Source of the DNA: Myxococcus landrumus
GTDB taxonomy: Bacteria > Myxococcota > Myxococcia > Myxococcales > Myxococcaceae
Assembly (NCBI RefSeq): GCF_017301635.1
Contig: NZ_CP071091.1
Coordinates: 8,052,501-8,116,500 of the forward strand
DNA: 64,000 nt
Reading direction: 5' to 3'
Shown here: one piece after another, positions 51,392 to 59,293 of the stretch
Numbering within the stretch: the stretch's first letter is position 1
Layout: each line of letters starts with the position of its first letter
Program-made: the position numbers and the translations under genes
Notes under the pieces: model-generated
Database searches by the model: none
Seen by the model: only the letters and a program-made list of their open reading frames with translations
What the model was told of the DNA's origin: nothing

Positions 51392-51876
51392 CGAAGCTCG
51401 ACCGCCGCGCCGTGCTCCTCTCGTTGGCCCAGGGCGGCTGTGCCCTGGCCACGCTGGGAATGGGGTGCGGCGGTGAGTGGCGGCAGGCCGAGGTGCTGGA
51501 CCTGCCGCCCGACGGTGTCTGTCCCGGCGCGCCGTCGCCGGGCTCCGCCGAGGAGGGCTGGGTGGAGGTGCGGCTCTCCGACCACCCGGGGCTGGAGATT
51601 CCCGGAGGCCATGCCCCGGTGCGCATGCCAGAGGCGCTCCTGGACGTGGTGCTCGTCCACGCGCGCCCGGGCTGCTACGTCGCGCTGTGGCGAATCTGCA
51701 CCCACGGGGACTGCCCCGTGGACTGGCTCCCCAGGGAGGGGGTCATGGAGTGCCCCTGCCACGGCTCCCGCTTCGCCCTGGATGGCGCGGTGCTCCAAGG
51801 GCCCGCCCGGCGCCCCCTCAAGACCTTCACCGCCGTGCGCCAGCAGGGCTCCGTCTTCATCCTCCGCCCCCGCTGA
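51388..51876 (+). CDS. Rieske [2Fe-2S] protein, exported
   Basis: 162 residues. Cluster ligands are Cys104/His106 in CTHGDC and Cys122/His125 in CPCHGSRF; Cys109 and Cys124 can form the disulfide typical of high-potential Rieske proteins. The N-terminus DRRAVLLSLAQGGCALATLG resembles a Tat signal (RR) ending near MGC, so it is probably folded and exported with its cluster, perhaps lipidated. GTG start overlaps the preceding stop (GTGA). An electron-transfer protein in a cobalamin-regulated surface operon is unexpected; a role in reducing the cobalt of bound corrinoid is possible but speculative. No cytochrome b or oxygenase partner is nearby. Confidence 0.92.
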   Translation: MTKLDRRAVLLSLAQGGCALATLGMGCGGEWRQAEVLDLPPDGVCPGAPSPGSAEEGWVEVRLSDHPGLEIPGGHAPVRMPEALLDVVLVHARPGCYVALWRICTHGDCPVDWLPREGVMECPCHGSRFALDGAVLQGPARRPLKTFTAVRQQGSVFILRPR

Positions 51877-52034
51877 ACCCAGCCCGGAGGGCACTTGCGA
51901 GGCCCCTGGCGCACTGCCAGTCTTGACGCGGCGCGAGACTTTCGCGCCATCAGTCCGGGTCACTGTCGTCCCCCCTGTCTCGCGGCGTCTCCTTCTCTCA
52001 TGAGCCGGGAGAGTCGTGTAATGTCGGGCATTCG

Positions 52035-53714
52035 ATGTGGCAGATCATCATCAACGGGCCCGGCTACTTCGATACGTCCTACGACCTGCCTGAAGGCGTC
52101 ACGAGCCTGGGCCGCGCGGACGAGAACGACATCGTCCTGGGCGGCGACCTCGTGTCGCGTCGTCACGCGCGCCTGTACGTCGACGCGGACATCCTCCGCA
52201 TCGAGGACTTGGGCAGCCGCAACGGCAGTCGCGTCAACGGCGCGGCGCTGCAGGGCTCCCGGCAGTTGTCGCCTGGGGACTCGGTGGCGCTGGGGGAGAA
52301 CACGCTCGCGGTCCGCCAGCCCAACACCGTGGAGAACGCCGCCACGGAGATGGTGAACCTGGGCGCGGGCGGAGTCCTGCGCTTCGGCCATGGCCAGGAC
52401 GTGGGCCCCTCGGTGCTCCTGGCCAAGAGCGTGAAGGACGCGGATGTCCTTCGCCTGTTGGACAACGTGGGGCCGGTGCCCTTCGAGGACTTCGGCGCGC
52501 CGTCCCCCGTGGCCGCGGCCAGTCCGCGCGTGGGGCAGGAGACGCTGGTGCTGATGTTCCGCACCGCGGAGGCGCTCGCCACGGCCACCACGCTCTCCAC
52601 CTTCCTGGACACGACGATGGACCGGCTGCTGGAGCGCACGGACGCCACCACCGCCGTCGTGCTCCTCAAGCACCCCACCGGCGCGCTGGTGCCGGCGGCG
52701 GTGCGCCACCGGGGCAAGCTGGCCAAGGGCGAGGTGCCCGTCTCCGACGCCATCGTCGACGAGGCGCTGCGCCAGGGTCGGGCGCTCGCCGTGGGCGACG
52801 TGCGCGACGACCGCCGCTTCGCCGCGCGCGAGAGCGTCATCCTCTACGGCGTGGACAGCGTGCTGTGCATCCCCATCGGCGCGGAGCCGCCCTACGCGGG
52901 CGTCCTCTACGTCAACACCGCCGCGAAGGGGGATGGGCTGGAGCCCATGCTGGATGCCTGCTCGGCGGTGGCGCACCTGGTGGCCACGGGCGTGCAGAAG
53001 TTCTCCCCGCGCGAAGGCGGGCCGACGATGGAGCGGGTGCGCCGGGCGCTCGAGCGCTTCCATCCTCCCGACGTCGCCGAGCGCCGCGTCTCCGAGGCCC
53101 AGCGCCAGGGCGGACGGCTCCCCGGGCTGGAGGAGCGTACCGTCACTGTATTGCATGTGGAACTGATGGGCTTCGGGGTGCTGGCGCCGAAGCTGGGGGC
53201 GGCCAAGGCCACGCAGCTGCTCAGCGACTTCCACGCCCGGGCCTCGGGCATCGTGTTCAGCTTCGAGGCCACGGTGGAGGGCTTCCTGAGCGAGTCCATG
53301 CGGGCGCTGTTCGGCGTGCCCTACGTGAAGGGCGATGACCCGGTGCGGGCTGTGCGGGCGGCGCTGGCCCTGCGCTCCGACTGGGAGCGGGCCATGAGCC
53401 GGCGCCCGGTGAACGAGCGTTGCGAGCTGCGGATGGCCCTGCACACCACCCGGGCCCTGGTGGGGATGATCGGCTCGGAGGTCCGTTCGGACTACACGGC
53501 TGTAGGTGAAGGGATGCCCATCGCCGGGTGGCTGGCCGCGACGGGCAACCCCGGGCAGGTGCTGCTGACGGGCAAGGCGCTGGCCGCCGTGGGGGCTCGC
53601 TTCGACGTGATGCCCCTGGGCGAGCGCCTGGTCCGCCCGCCTCGGGAGAAGGTGGCCGCCTTCGAAGTGCTGGACGAGGAAGAGGGCCAACTCACCAACC
53701 CGGGCCTGCGGTGA
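52035..53714 (+). CDS. FHA-GAF-class III cyclase-like signalling protein
   Basis: 559 residues. Residues 1-95 are an FHA domain (VTSLGRADENDIVLGGDLVS, RRHARLYVD, DLGSRNGSRVNG). Residues ~165-315 are GAF-like (DATTAVVLLKHP, VGDVRDDRRF, SVLCIPIG, AGVLYVNT). Residues ~365-540 have the class III nucleotidyl cyclase layout: VTVLHVELMGFGVL, VEGFLSESMRALFG, MALHTTRALVGMIGS and DYTAVGEGMPIAGWL. The two metal-binding Asp residues of the family are Glu here (Glu376 and Glu420), with the normal 44-residue spacing. It may be a pseudo-cyclase or an enzyme with altered metal use. Encoded 50 bp upstream of a Ser/Thr kinase, a likely source of the phosphothreonine its FHA domain would bind. Confidence 0.88.
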   Translation: MWQIIINGPGYFDTSYDLPEGVTSLGRADENDIVLGGDLVSRRHARLYVDADILRIEDLGSRNGSRVNGAALQGSRQLSPGDSVALGENTLAVRQPNTVENAATEMVNLGAGGVLRFGHGQDVGPSVLLAKSVKDADVLRLLDNVGPVPFEDFGAPSPVAAASPRVGQETLVLMFRTAEALATATTLSTFLDTTMDRLLERTDATTAVVLLKHPTGALVPAAVRHRGKLAKGEVPVSDAIVDEALRQGRALAVGDVRDDRRFAARESVILYGVDSVLCIPIGAEPPYAGVLYVNTAAKGDGLEPMLDACSAVAHLVATGVQKFSPREGGPTMERVRRALERFHPPDVAERRVSEAQRQGGRLPGLEERTVTVLHVELMGFGVLAPKLGAAKATQLLSDFHARASGIVFSFEATVEGFLSESMRALFGVPYVKGDDPVRAVRAALALRSDWERAMSRRPVNERCELRMALHTTRALVGMIGSEVRSDYTAVGEGMPIAGWLAATGNPGQVLLTGKALAAVGARFDVMPLGERLVRPPREKVAAFEVLDEEEGQLTNPGLR

Positions 53715-53764
53715 CCCCCCGCGTCCGGATGACGGGTTGATGGAGTGGGCCTGAACGGGGTTCA

Positions 53765-56700
53765 ATGGGCCCCAGTGGTGGAACCCCCTCCCCCATGAAC
53801 GCTCACAATCCTTCCGCCCGGCTGCGCCCCTTCCGGCCCCAGCCCTTTGGCCGGTACACCCTCCTGTCCCACCTGGGGACGGGCGGCATGGGAGAGATCT
53901 ACCTTGCCCGGCTGGAGGGCGCGCAGGGTTTCGAGAAGCTGTGCGTCATCAAGAAGATCCTCCCGCAGCTCGCGGAGGACTCGGACTTCGTCGAGCGCTT
54001 CGTCGGTGAGGCGCGCACGCTGGTGCGGTTGAGCCATGGCTCCATCGCGCAGGTGCTGGACATGGGGCTGCACGAGGGCGAGGCCTACATGGCCCTCGAG
54101 CACGTGGACGGAAAGGACCTGCGCAAGGTGGCCGCGCGCGTCCGGGACCGCCAGGTGCCGCTGCCGCTGACGTTCATCCTCTACGTCATGGGCCGGGTGC
54201 TGGACGCGCTCGCCTATGCGCACCGCAAGAAGGATGACGACGGAGAGGACCTGAAGCTGGTCCACCGCGACATCTCGCCGCAGAACATCCTCATCTCCTA
54301 CGAGGGGGAGGTGAAGGTCATCGACTTCGGGCTCGCCAAGAGCCGGCTGTCGGCGGCGAAGACGAACCCCAGCATCATCCTGGGCAAGTTCCTCTACATG
54401 TCCCCGGAGCAGGCGCGGCACCAGCCGGTGGACCGCCGCAGTGACTTGTACGCGGTGGGGTTGACGCTCTACGAGCTCATCTCGGGGAAGAACCCCTTCG
54501 ACGGCATCCACCCGGGCGAGCTGATGTCCGTGGTGGCCAACCCGAAGGTGGCCCCGCTGGACGAGGTGGAGCCGCTCACGCCGCGCGCGGTGACGGCGCT
54601 GGTGGCCAAGGCGCTGGAGGTGGACCCCACGCAGCGCTTCCAGTCGGCGGAGGAGTTCCGCGGGCGGCTCCAGGCGTGCTTGATGGAGATCGACCCCAGC
54701 GCGGGGCCGGAGAGCGTCAGCCGCTTCATGCGGGAGCTGTTCGCGGCGGACTTCCAGTTCGAGCGGCGGCTGTTGACAAGCCTGCGGGACGTGCCTCGCG
54801 GTGGAGGGACTTCCGAGTCGCGCGCGGTGGAGTCGGACGAAGGAGGCCCGGCGCCGCGTCCGACGCTGCCGGCGGGCGCGATGCTGCCCGCGAAGACGAT
54901 TCGCCTGGATGGCCCGGTGGAGGCGCTGTCCTTCCATCCCACGCCGCGCAGCCGCGATGGTGGCGGCCCGGTGAACGATGGCGAGACGCGGCCCGGCATC
55001 CCCATCGACGAGGCCACGCGGCCCGCCTTCCCCGTGGAGGCGATCGAGGAGGAGGCGCGTGCCCGGGCGGCCCGGCTGAATCCGGACACGTCGCCTTCGG
55101 TGGAGGTGGCACCGGAGCCCGTCGTTCGTCCGCCGCCCGTGCCGCCTCCGGCCATCGAGCCCCTGCCTCGGCCGGGGATGCTGTCCCTGGATGTGTCGTT
55201 CGCGCCGCTGCCCGCGGAGGCCCTGCCGCCACCGCCCGTGGTCGCGCCGCGTTCGGACATGCGGCCCACGGAGCTGGAGCTTCGGCCCGTCGGCGCGGTG
55301 ATGGGGCTGTCGCTGGAGCCGGAGCTGGTGGTGCCTCCGGAGAACACGGAGCCGCGCGGGGAGCCGCTGCGGTCGCCGGGGGAGGACACGCGGCCGGGTG
55401 TCGCGGGAGCACGGCAGCCCGCGCCCGTCATGGGGGGGAGGCCAGGGGGAGCGCCGCCTCCTGCCCCAGTGATGCCGCAGCGTCAGTCGTTGTCCGGCCC
55501 CACGGCTCCTCCGCCTCCGGGTTCGCCCTCTCGGTCGGGGCCCATGGTGATGCCGGCCATCCCGGGGCTGCCGCCGCCGGGCGCGCCGCCACCGGGTTCT
55601 CCGACGCGGTCGGGAGCGATGGTGATGCCCGCTGTCACGGGGCAGCCGCCACCGGGTTCTCCGACGCGGTCGGGTGCGATGGTGATGCCCGCTATCGCGG
55701 GACAACCGCCGCCGGGCGCGCCGCAGCCGGGGTCTCCGCAGAGGCCGATGCCCGCTGCTCCGGGGATGTTTCCACCAGGAGCGCCGCCACCCGGTTCACC
55801 GCAGCGGTCGGCGTCGATGTCGATGCCCGCTGTTGGGGGGCTGCCGCCGGGCGTGCCTCCGCCGGGTGCTTCGCAGAGACCGCCGGGGATGTCTCCACCG
55901 GGAGCGCCGCCACCGGGTTCTCCGCAGCGGTCGGCGTCGATGTCGATGCCCGCTGTCGGGGGGCTGTCGCCGCAAGGTGTGTCGCCACCAGGAGCACCGC
56001 AGCGACCAGCGTCGATGCCCGCGGGTGCGCAGCCGTCCCCCATGGCGCAATCGCCGGGTGCGCCGCAGAGGCCGATGTCTGGTGCCTCGCCAGTGGCTGG
56101 TGCGCCAGCGCGGACGGGGGCGCTGATGATGCCCGCGGTCGTCGCGCCCGGAGCCGTGGGGCGCGCTGCCGCTTCCGACGAAGTGTTCGACTTCCGGGGC
56201 GATGCTCCGGCACACGAGTCGCTGACCGAGGAGTCGCGGGTCGGAGACTCTCGAGCCGATGACGCCGAGCCCCCGCTCGTCGCGCGAGGAGAGTCCGAGG
56301 CGGACGGCGACCTCCCGGTCGTCACGCCGGAGCAGATGGGCTACGGCGAGTCCCCCTCGCGCATGGAGGAGATGGACACGAATCCGCGCGTGTCCCGGCC
56401 CTCGCGGACGGAGCGCTCGGACGACACGCAGCCTCGAGGGCCGCGTGACGGGGACACGGACCCGCGTGCTCCCCGCGAATCGGACACCCAGCCTCGTGCC
56501 GCGGCCATGGTCCATGAGGACACGCAGCCGCGCGTGGTGTTGGACGCGAGCTTCCTGCGCGACGCGGAAGGCGCGGTGCGCGAGCACGAGGAGCGGCTGG
56601 GCACGGCCCGTCCGAAGACAGGCTCGCGGCGGGTTCGTCAGTCTTCACCGGGCATGTCCCCAGTGCAGGGCCGGCGCACGGGGTCGACGTCCGCCATCCG

Positions 56701-57505
56701 CCCCGCGCCCGCGCCAGTGCCCGTCGAGGACGACGAAGAGGATGTGGACGTGCGCGTGTCCATGCCCTCTCACGAGGAGACGCGGCGCACGTCCGTGCCC
56801 TCCCGGCCCTCGAGCCGGGGGCCAGGGGAAGACACCCGCAAGACGGCGATGCCCCGTCGCTCCTCGAAAACGGCCGTCGTGGTGGTGACGGGCGTGATGG
56901 TCGCGTTGGTCGCGGGGGCGACCGCGCTCGCACTGGCCCCCGAGGTGCGCAAGGCGGTGATGCGGCAGCTCGGCATCCCCTCGGCGCGCGAGGTGCCTGT
57001 GATTCCCAAGGCCCGCGCTTCCGCCGCGCCATCCCAGGGAACCCCCACCGAGGTCACGCTGCGCGACGGTGCGCTTCCGGAGGATGCTCCGGACACGGCG
57101 CCCACGGTGGTGGATGCACCCGCGGCGGCCGCGCCTGCTCCCTCGAAGAACGACGCCGCCCATGTGGCGGAGGACAACACGCTGCTGGCGCCGCTGATGT
57201 CCGACGGGAACACGAAGTCCGCGACCGTGAAGCGCTCCGGCACGTCCCGGGTGCGAATCATCTCTGGCGGCGCGGGTCGAAATGTCTCCGAGCTCAAGCG
57301 GGAGTGGAAGGCCACCCTCGCGCTGTTCAAGACGCTGGAGGAGTTCCGCTCCTGCGACGACCTGGGGCACCTGTGCCTGAAGCGGGATGACCTGCGCGAG
57401 CAGATTGAAACCTCTCCAGGGGGAGAGACGGACCCGGTCCTCCTCGACAAGGTGAGGCAGTTCAAGAGAATCGTGCAGCAGCAGCTGGACAAGGTGGCCG
57501 AGTGA
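53765..57505 (+). CDS. Membrane Ser/Thr protein kinase with long repeat linker
   Basis: 1246 residues. The kinase domain (~30-300) is complete: GTGGMGEIY loop, Lys63 in CVIKKI, HRD at 167-169 within LVHRDISPQNILI, Asp187 of DFG, and SPEQARHQPVDRRSDLYAVG. Then ~700 residues of low complexity, including PPGAPPPGSP-type repeats and acidic/Arg stretches. One membrane helix (TAVVVVTGVMVALVAGATAL, ~1036) is followed by a ~190-residue extracytoplasmic domain ending in a helical segment (ELKREWKATLALFKTLEEFR). The outside domain would be the sensor. ATG 53765 is assumed; MNAH at 53795 is an alternative. No strong ribosome binding site at either. Confidence 0.93.
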   Translation: MGPSGGTPSPMNAHNPSARLRPFRPQPFGRYTLLSHLGTGGMGEIYLARLEGAQGFEKLCVIKKILPQLAEDSDFVERFVGEARTLVRLSHGSIAQVLDMGLHEGEAYMALEHVDGKDLRKVAARVRDRQVPLPLTFILYVMGRVLDALAYAHRKKDDDGEDLKLVHRDISPQNILISYEGEVKVIDFGLAKSRLSAAKTNPSIILGKFLYMSPEQARHQPVDRRSDLYAVGLTLYELISGKNPFDGIHPGELMSVVANPKVAPLDEVEPLTPRAVTALVAKALEVDPTQRFQSAEEFRGRLQACLMEIDPSAGPESVSRFMRELFAADFQFERRLLTSLRDVPRGGGTSESRAVESDEGGPAPRPTLPAGAMLPAKTIRLDGPVEALSFHPTPRSRDGGGPVNDGETRPGIPIDEATRPAFPVEAIEEEARARAARLNPDTSPSVEVAPEPVVRPPPVPPPAIEPLPRPGMLSLDVSFAPLPAEALPPPPVVAPRSDMRPTELELRPVGAVMGLSLEPELVVPPENTEPRGEPLRSPGEDTRPGVAGARQPAPVMGGRPGGAPPPAPVMPQRQSLSGPTAPPPPGSPSRSGPMVMPAIPGLPPPGAPPPGSPTRSGAMVMPAVTGQPPPGSPTRSGAMVMPAIAGQPPPGAPQPGSPQRPMPAAPGMFPPGAPPPGSPQRSASMSMPAVGGLPPGVPPPGASQRPPGMSPPGAPPPGSPQRSASMSMPAVGGLSPQGVSPPGAPQRPASMPAGAQPSPMAQSPGAPQRPMSGASPVAGAPARTGALMMPAVVAPGAVGRAAASDEVFDFRGDAPAHESLTEESRVGDSRADDAEPPLVARGESEADGDLPVVTPEQMGYGESPSRMEEMDTNPRVSRPSRTERSDDTQPRGPRDGDTDPRAPRESDTQPRAAAMVHEDTQPRVVLDASFLRDAEGAVREHEERLGTARPKTGSRRVRQSSPGMSPVQGRRTGSTSAIRPAPAPVPVEDDEEDVDVRVSMPSHEETRRTSVPSRPSSRGPGEDTRKTAMPRRSSKTAVVVVTGVMVALVAGATALALAPEVRKAVMRQLGIPSAREVPVIPKARASAAPSQGTPTEVTLRDGALPEDAPDTAPTVVDAPAAAAPAPSKNDAAHVAEDNTLLAPLMSDGNTKSATVKRSGTSRVRIISGGAGRNVSELKREWKATLALFKTLEEFRSCDDLGHLCLKRDDLREQIETSPGGETDPVLLDKVRQFKRIVQQQLDKVAE
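55495..56060 (+). repeat. Pro/Gly/Ser coding repeats in the kinase linker
   Basis: Imperfect repeats encoding PPPGSPTRSGAMVMPAV and PPPGSPQRSASMSMPAVGG types occur eight or more times. Two of the inner copies (around 55790 and 55910) are nearly identical at the DNA level. Confidence 0.8.
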
Positions 57506-57521
57506 AGCGCCTGACGCGTTC

Positions 57522-57560
57522 ACGGGACTTCCAGGAGTCAGGGTGTTGACCGGAAGTCCC
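57522..57560 (+). promoter_or_regulatory. 10-bp inverted repeat ahead of cstA
   Basis: CGGGACTTCC (57522-57531) and its perfect reverse complement GGAAGTCCCG (57551-57560) flank 19 bp that contain an inner GTCA/TGAC pair, so the whole can form an extended hairpin. It ends 20 bp before the cstA ATG and 16 bp after the kinase stop. It may terminate the kinase transcript, act as an operator or regulate cstA translation. Confidence 0.5.
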
Positions 57561-57580
57561 GCGCGGGAAAGCCTCCGGGC

Positions 57581-59272
57581 ATGAGCCTCCCTCTGATTGC
57601 CGGAGTGTTCCTGGCGGTACTGGCCCTGGGCTATCGCTTCTACGGCGGCTTCATCGCCCGGCAGTTCGGGTTGGACCGCGAGGTCGCCACGCCCGCGCAC
57701 ACGAAGCAGGACGGCGTGGACTTCGTGCCGACGAAGCCCTTCTACCTGCTGGGGCAGCACTTCAGCGCGATTGCCGCGGCGGGCCCCATCGCCGGGCCCA
57801 TCCTGGCGGCGCAGCAGTTCGGCTGGTTGCCGGCGCTCCTGTGGATTGCGGTGGGGGCGGTGTTCATCGGGGCCATGCATGACTTCGCGACGTTGGTGGC
57901 CAGCGTGCGGCACGGCGCGGTCTCCATCGCGGAGGTGGTGCGCAGCCACCTGGGGCCCACGGCGGGCCTGGCGATGCTGGCCTTCATCTGGGTGGCGCTC
58001 GTCTACGTCATCGTCGCCTTCACGGACGCGACGGCCGCGACGTTCGTGAGCGGCGACGCGGAGCTGGAGGGGCTCACGTTCCGCTTCAACCCGGGCGGCG
58101 CGGTGGCCTTCGCGTCCATCGCGTACCTGGTGCTCGCGGTGGTGATGGGGTTGGTGGACCGGTACCTGAAGCCTCCGCTGTGGCTCCAGACGCTCATCTT
58201 CGTGCCCGCGACGTTGGGCGTGGTGTTCCTGGGCACGCGCATGTCCACGCTGCTGGTGATGGACGCGAAGAGCTGGGCGGCCCTCATCCTGGCGTACTGC
58301 TTCGTCGCGTCGCTCACGCCCGTCTGGGTGCTCCTCCAGCCGCGCGGCTACCTCGGAGGCTTCGTCCTCTACGCCGCGCTGGCGGTGGGCGTGGTGGGCA
58401 TCTTCTACGGTGGGCTGAGCGGCGAGCTGTCGATTCAGCAGCCGGCCTTCGTGGGGTTCGAGGTGGCGGGCCCCTCCGGCATGTTGTTCCCCTTCCTCTT
58501 CGTCACCATCGCCTGTGGCGCGTGCTCGGGCTTCCACGGGTTGGTGTGTTCGGGCACCACGTCGAAGCAGATAGACCAGGAGCCGCACTGCAAGCCGGTG
58601 GGGTACGGGGCGATGTTGCTGGAGGGCTTCGTGGCCGTCATCGCGCTGGCGACGGTGATGGTCGCCACGAAGGCGGACCTGACGGGCAAGGCGCCGGGCG
58701 CGGTGTACGGCGCGGGCCTGGGGCGCTTCCTCGTCACGGTGCTGGGCAAGGAGCACCTCGTCTTCGCGACGACGTTCGGCGCGATGGCGTTCTCCACGTT
58801 CGTGTTCGACACGCTCGACGTGTCCACGCGGCTGGGGCGCTACATCCTCCAGGAGCTGACGGGGAAGAAGGGGCGGGCCGCGGCGATGGTGGCCACGCTG
58901 GTGACGTGTGGCGTGCCGCTGCTCTTCGTGTTCCTGGCGGGGACGGGCGCGTGGCGCTCGTTCTGGACGTTGTTCGGGACGTCGAACCAGTTGCTGGCCT
59001 CGCTGTCGCTGCTGGGCGTCTGCGTCTGGCTCAAGCGCACGGGGCGGCCGTTCGGCTATGCGCTGGTGCCCATGGTGTTCGTGGGGGCGGTGACGGTCAC
59101 CAGCCTGGTGCTCCTGGTGCGCGAGGCCCTCCTGCCGATGAGCTCGGCGGTGTCCCGGGTGAACGGCGTGGTGGCCGTGGTGTTGTTGGCGTTGGCGCTG
59201 TCCCTCTTCACGGTGGGCGCGCGCGCGCTGCTGGCTCGCCGTCCTCCTCCCGCTCCGGCGCCCGCTGTCTGA
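57581..59272 (+). CDS. cstA: Carbon starvation protein A family (CstA) peptide/pyruvate transporter
   Basis: 563 residues with about fifteen hydrophobic segments. GYRFYGGFIARQFGLD, FYLLGQHFSAIAAAGPIAGP, AMHDFATLVASVRHGAVSIA, FVTIACGACSGFHGLVCSGT and SKQIDQEPHCKPVGYGAMLL are diagnostic of CstA. The family imports peptides or pyruvate when carbon is short. The length is nearer the shorter CstA forms than the ~700-residue E. coli protein. The inverted repeat ahead of it hints at regulation. The downstream MFS/spermidine-synthase-like gene is 21 bp away and may be co-transcribed. Confidence 0.93.
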   Translation: MSLPLIAGVFLAVLALGYRFYGGFIARQFGLDREVATPAHTKQDGVDFVPTKPFYLLGQHFSAIAAAGPIAGPILAAQQFGWLPALLWIAVGAVFIGAMHDFATLVASVRHGAVSIAEVVRSHLGPTAGLAMLAFIWVALVYVIVAFTDATAATFVSGDAELEGLTFRFNPGGAVAFASIAYLVLAVVMGLVDRYLKPPLWLQTLIFVPATLGVVFLGTRMSTLLVMDAKSWAALILAYCFVASLTPVWVLLQPRGYLGGFVLYAALAVGVVGIFYGGLSGELSIQQPAFVGFEVAGPSGMLFPFLFVTIACGACSGFHGLVCSGTTSKQIDQEPHCKPVGYGAMLLEGFVAVIALATVMVATKADLTGKAPGAVYGAGLGRFLVTVLGKEHLVFATTFGAMAFSTFVFDTLDVSTRLGRYILQELTGKKGRAAAMVATLVTCGVPLLFVFLAGTGAWRSFWTLFGTSNQLLASLSLLGVCVWLKRTGRPFGYALVPMVFVGAVTVTSLVLLVREALLPMSSAVSRVNGVVAVVLLALALSLFTVGARALLARRPPPAPAPAV

Positions 59273-59293
59273 GCGGGTTTCCAGGTCCTGTTC

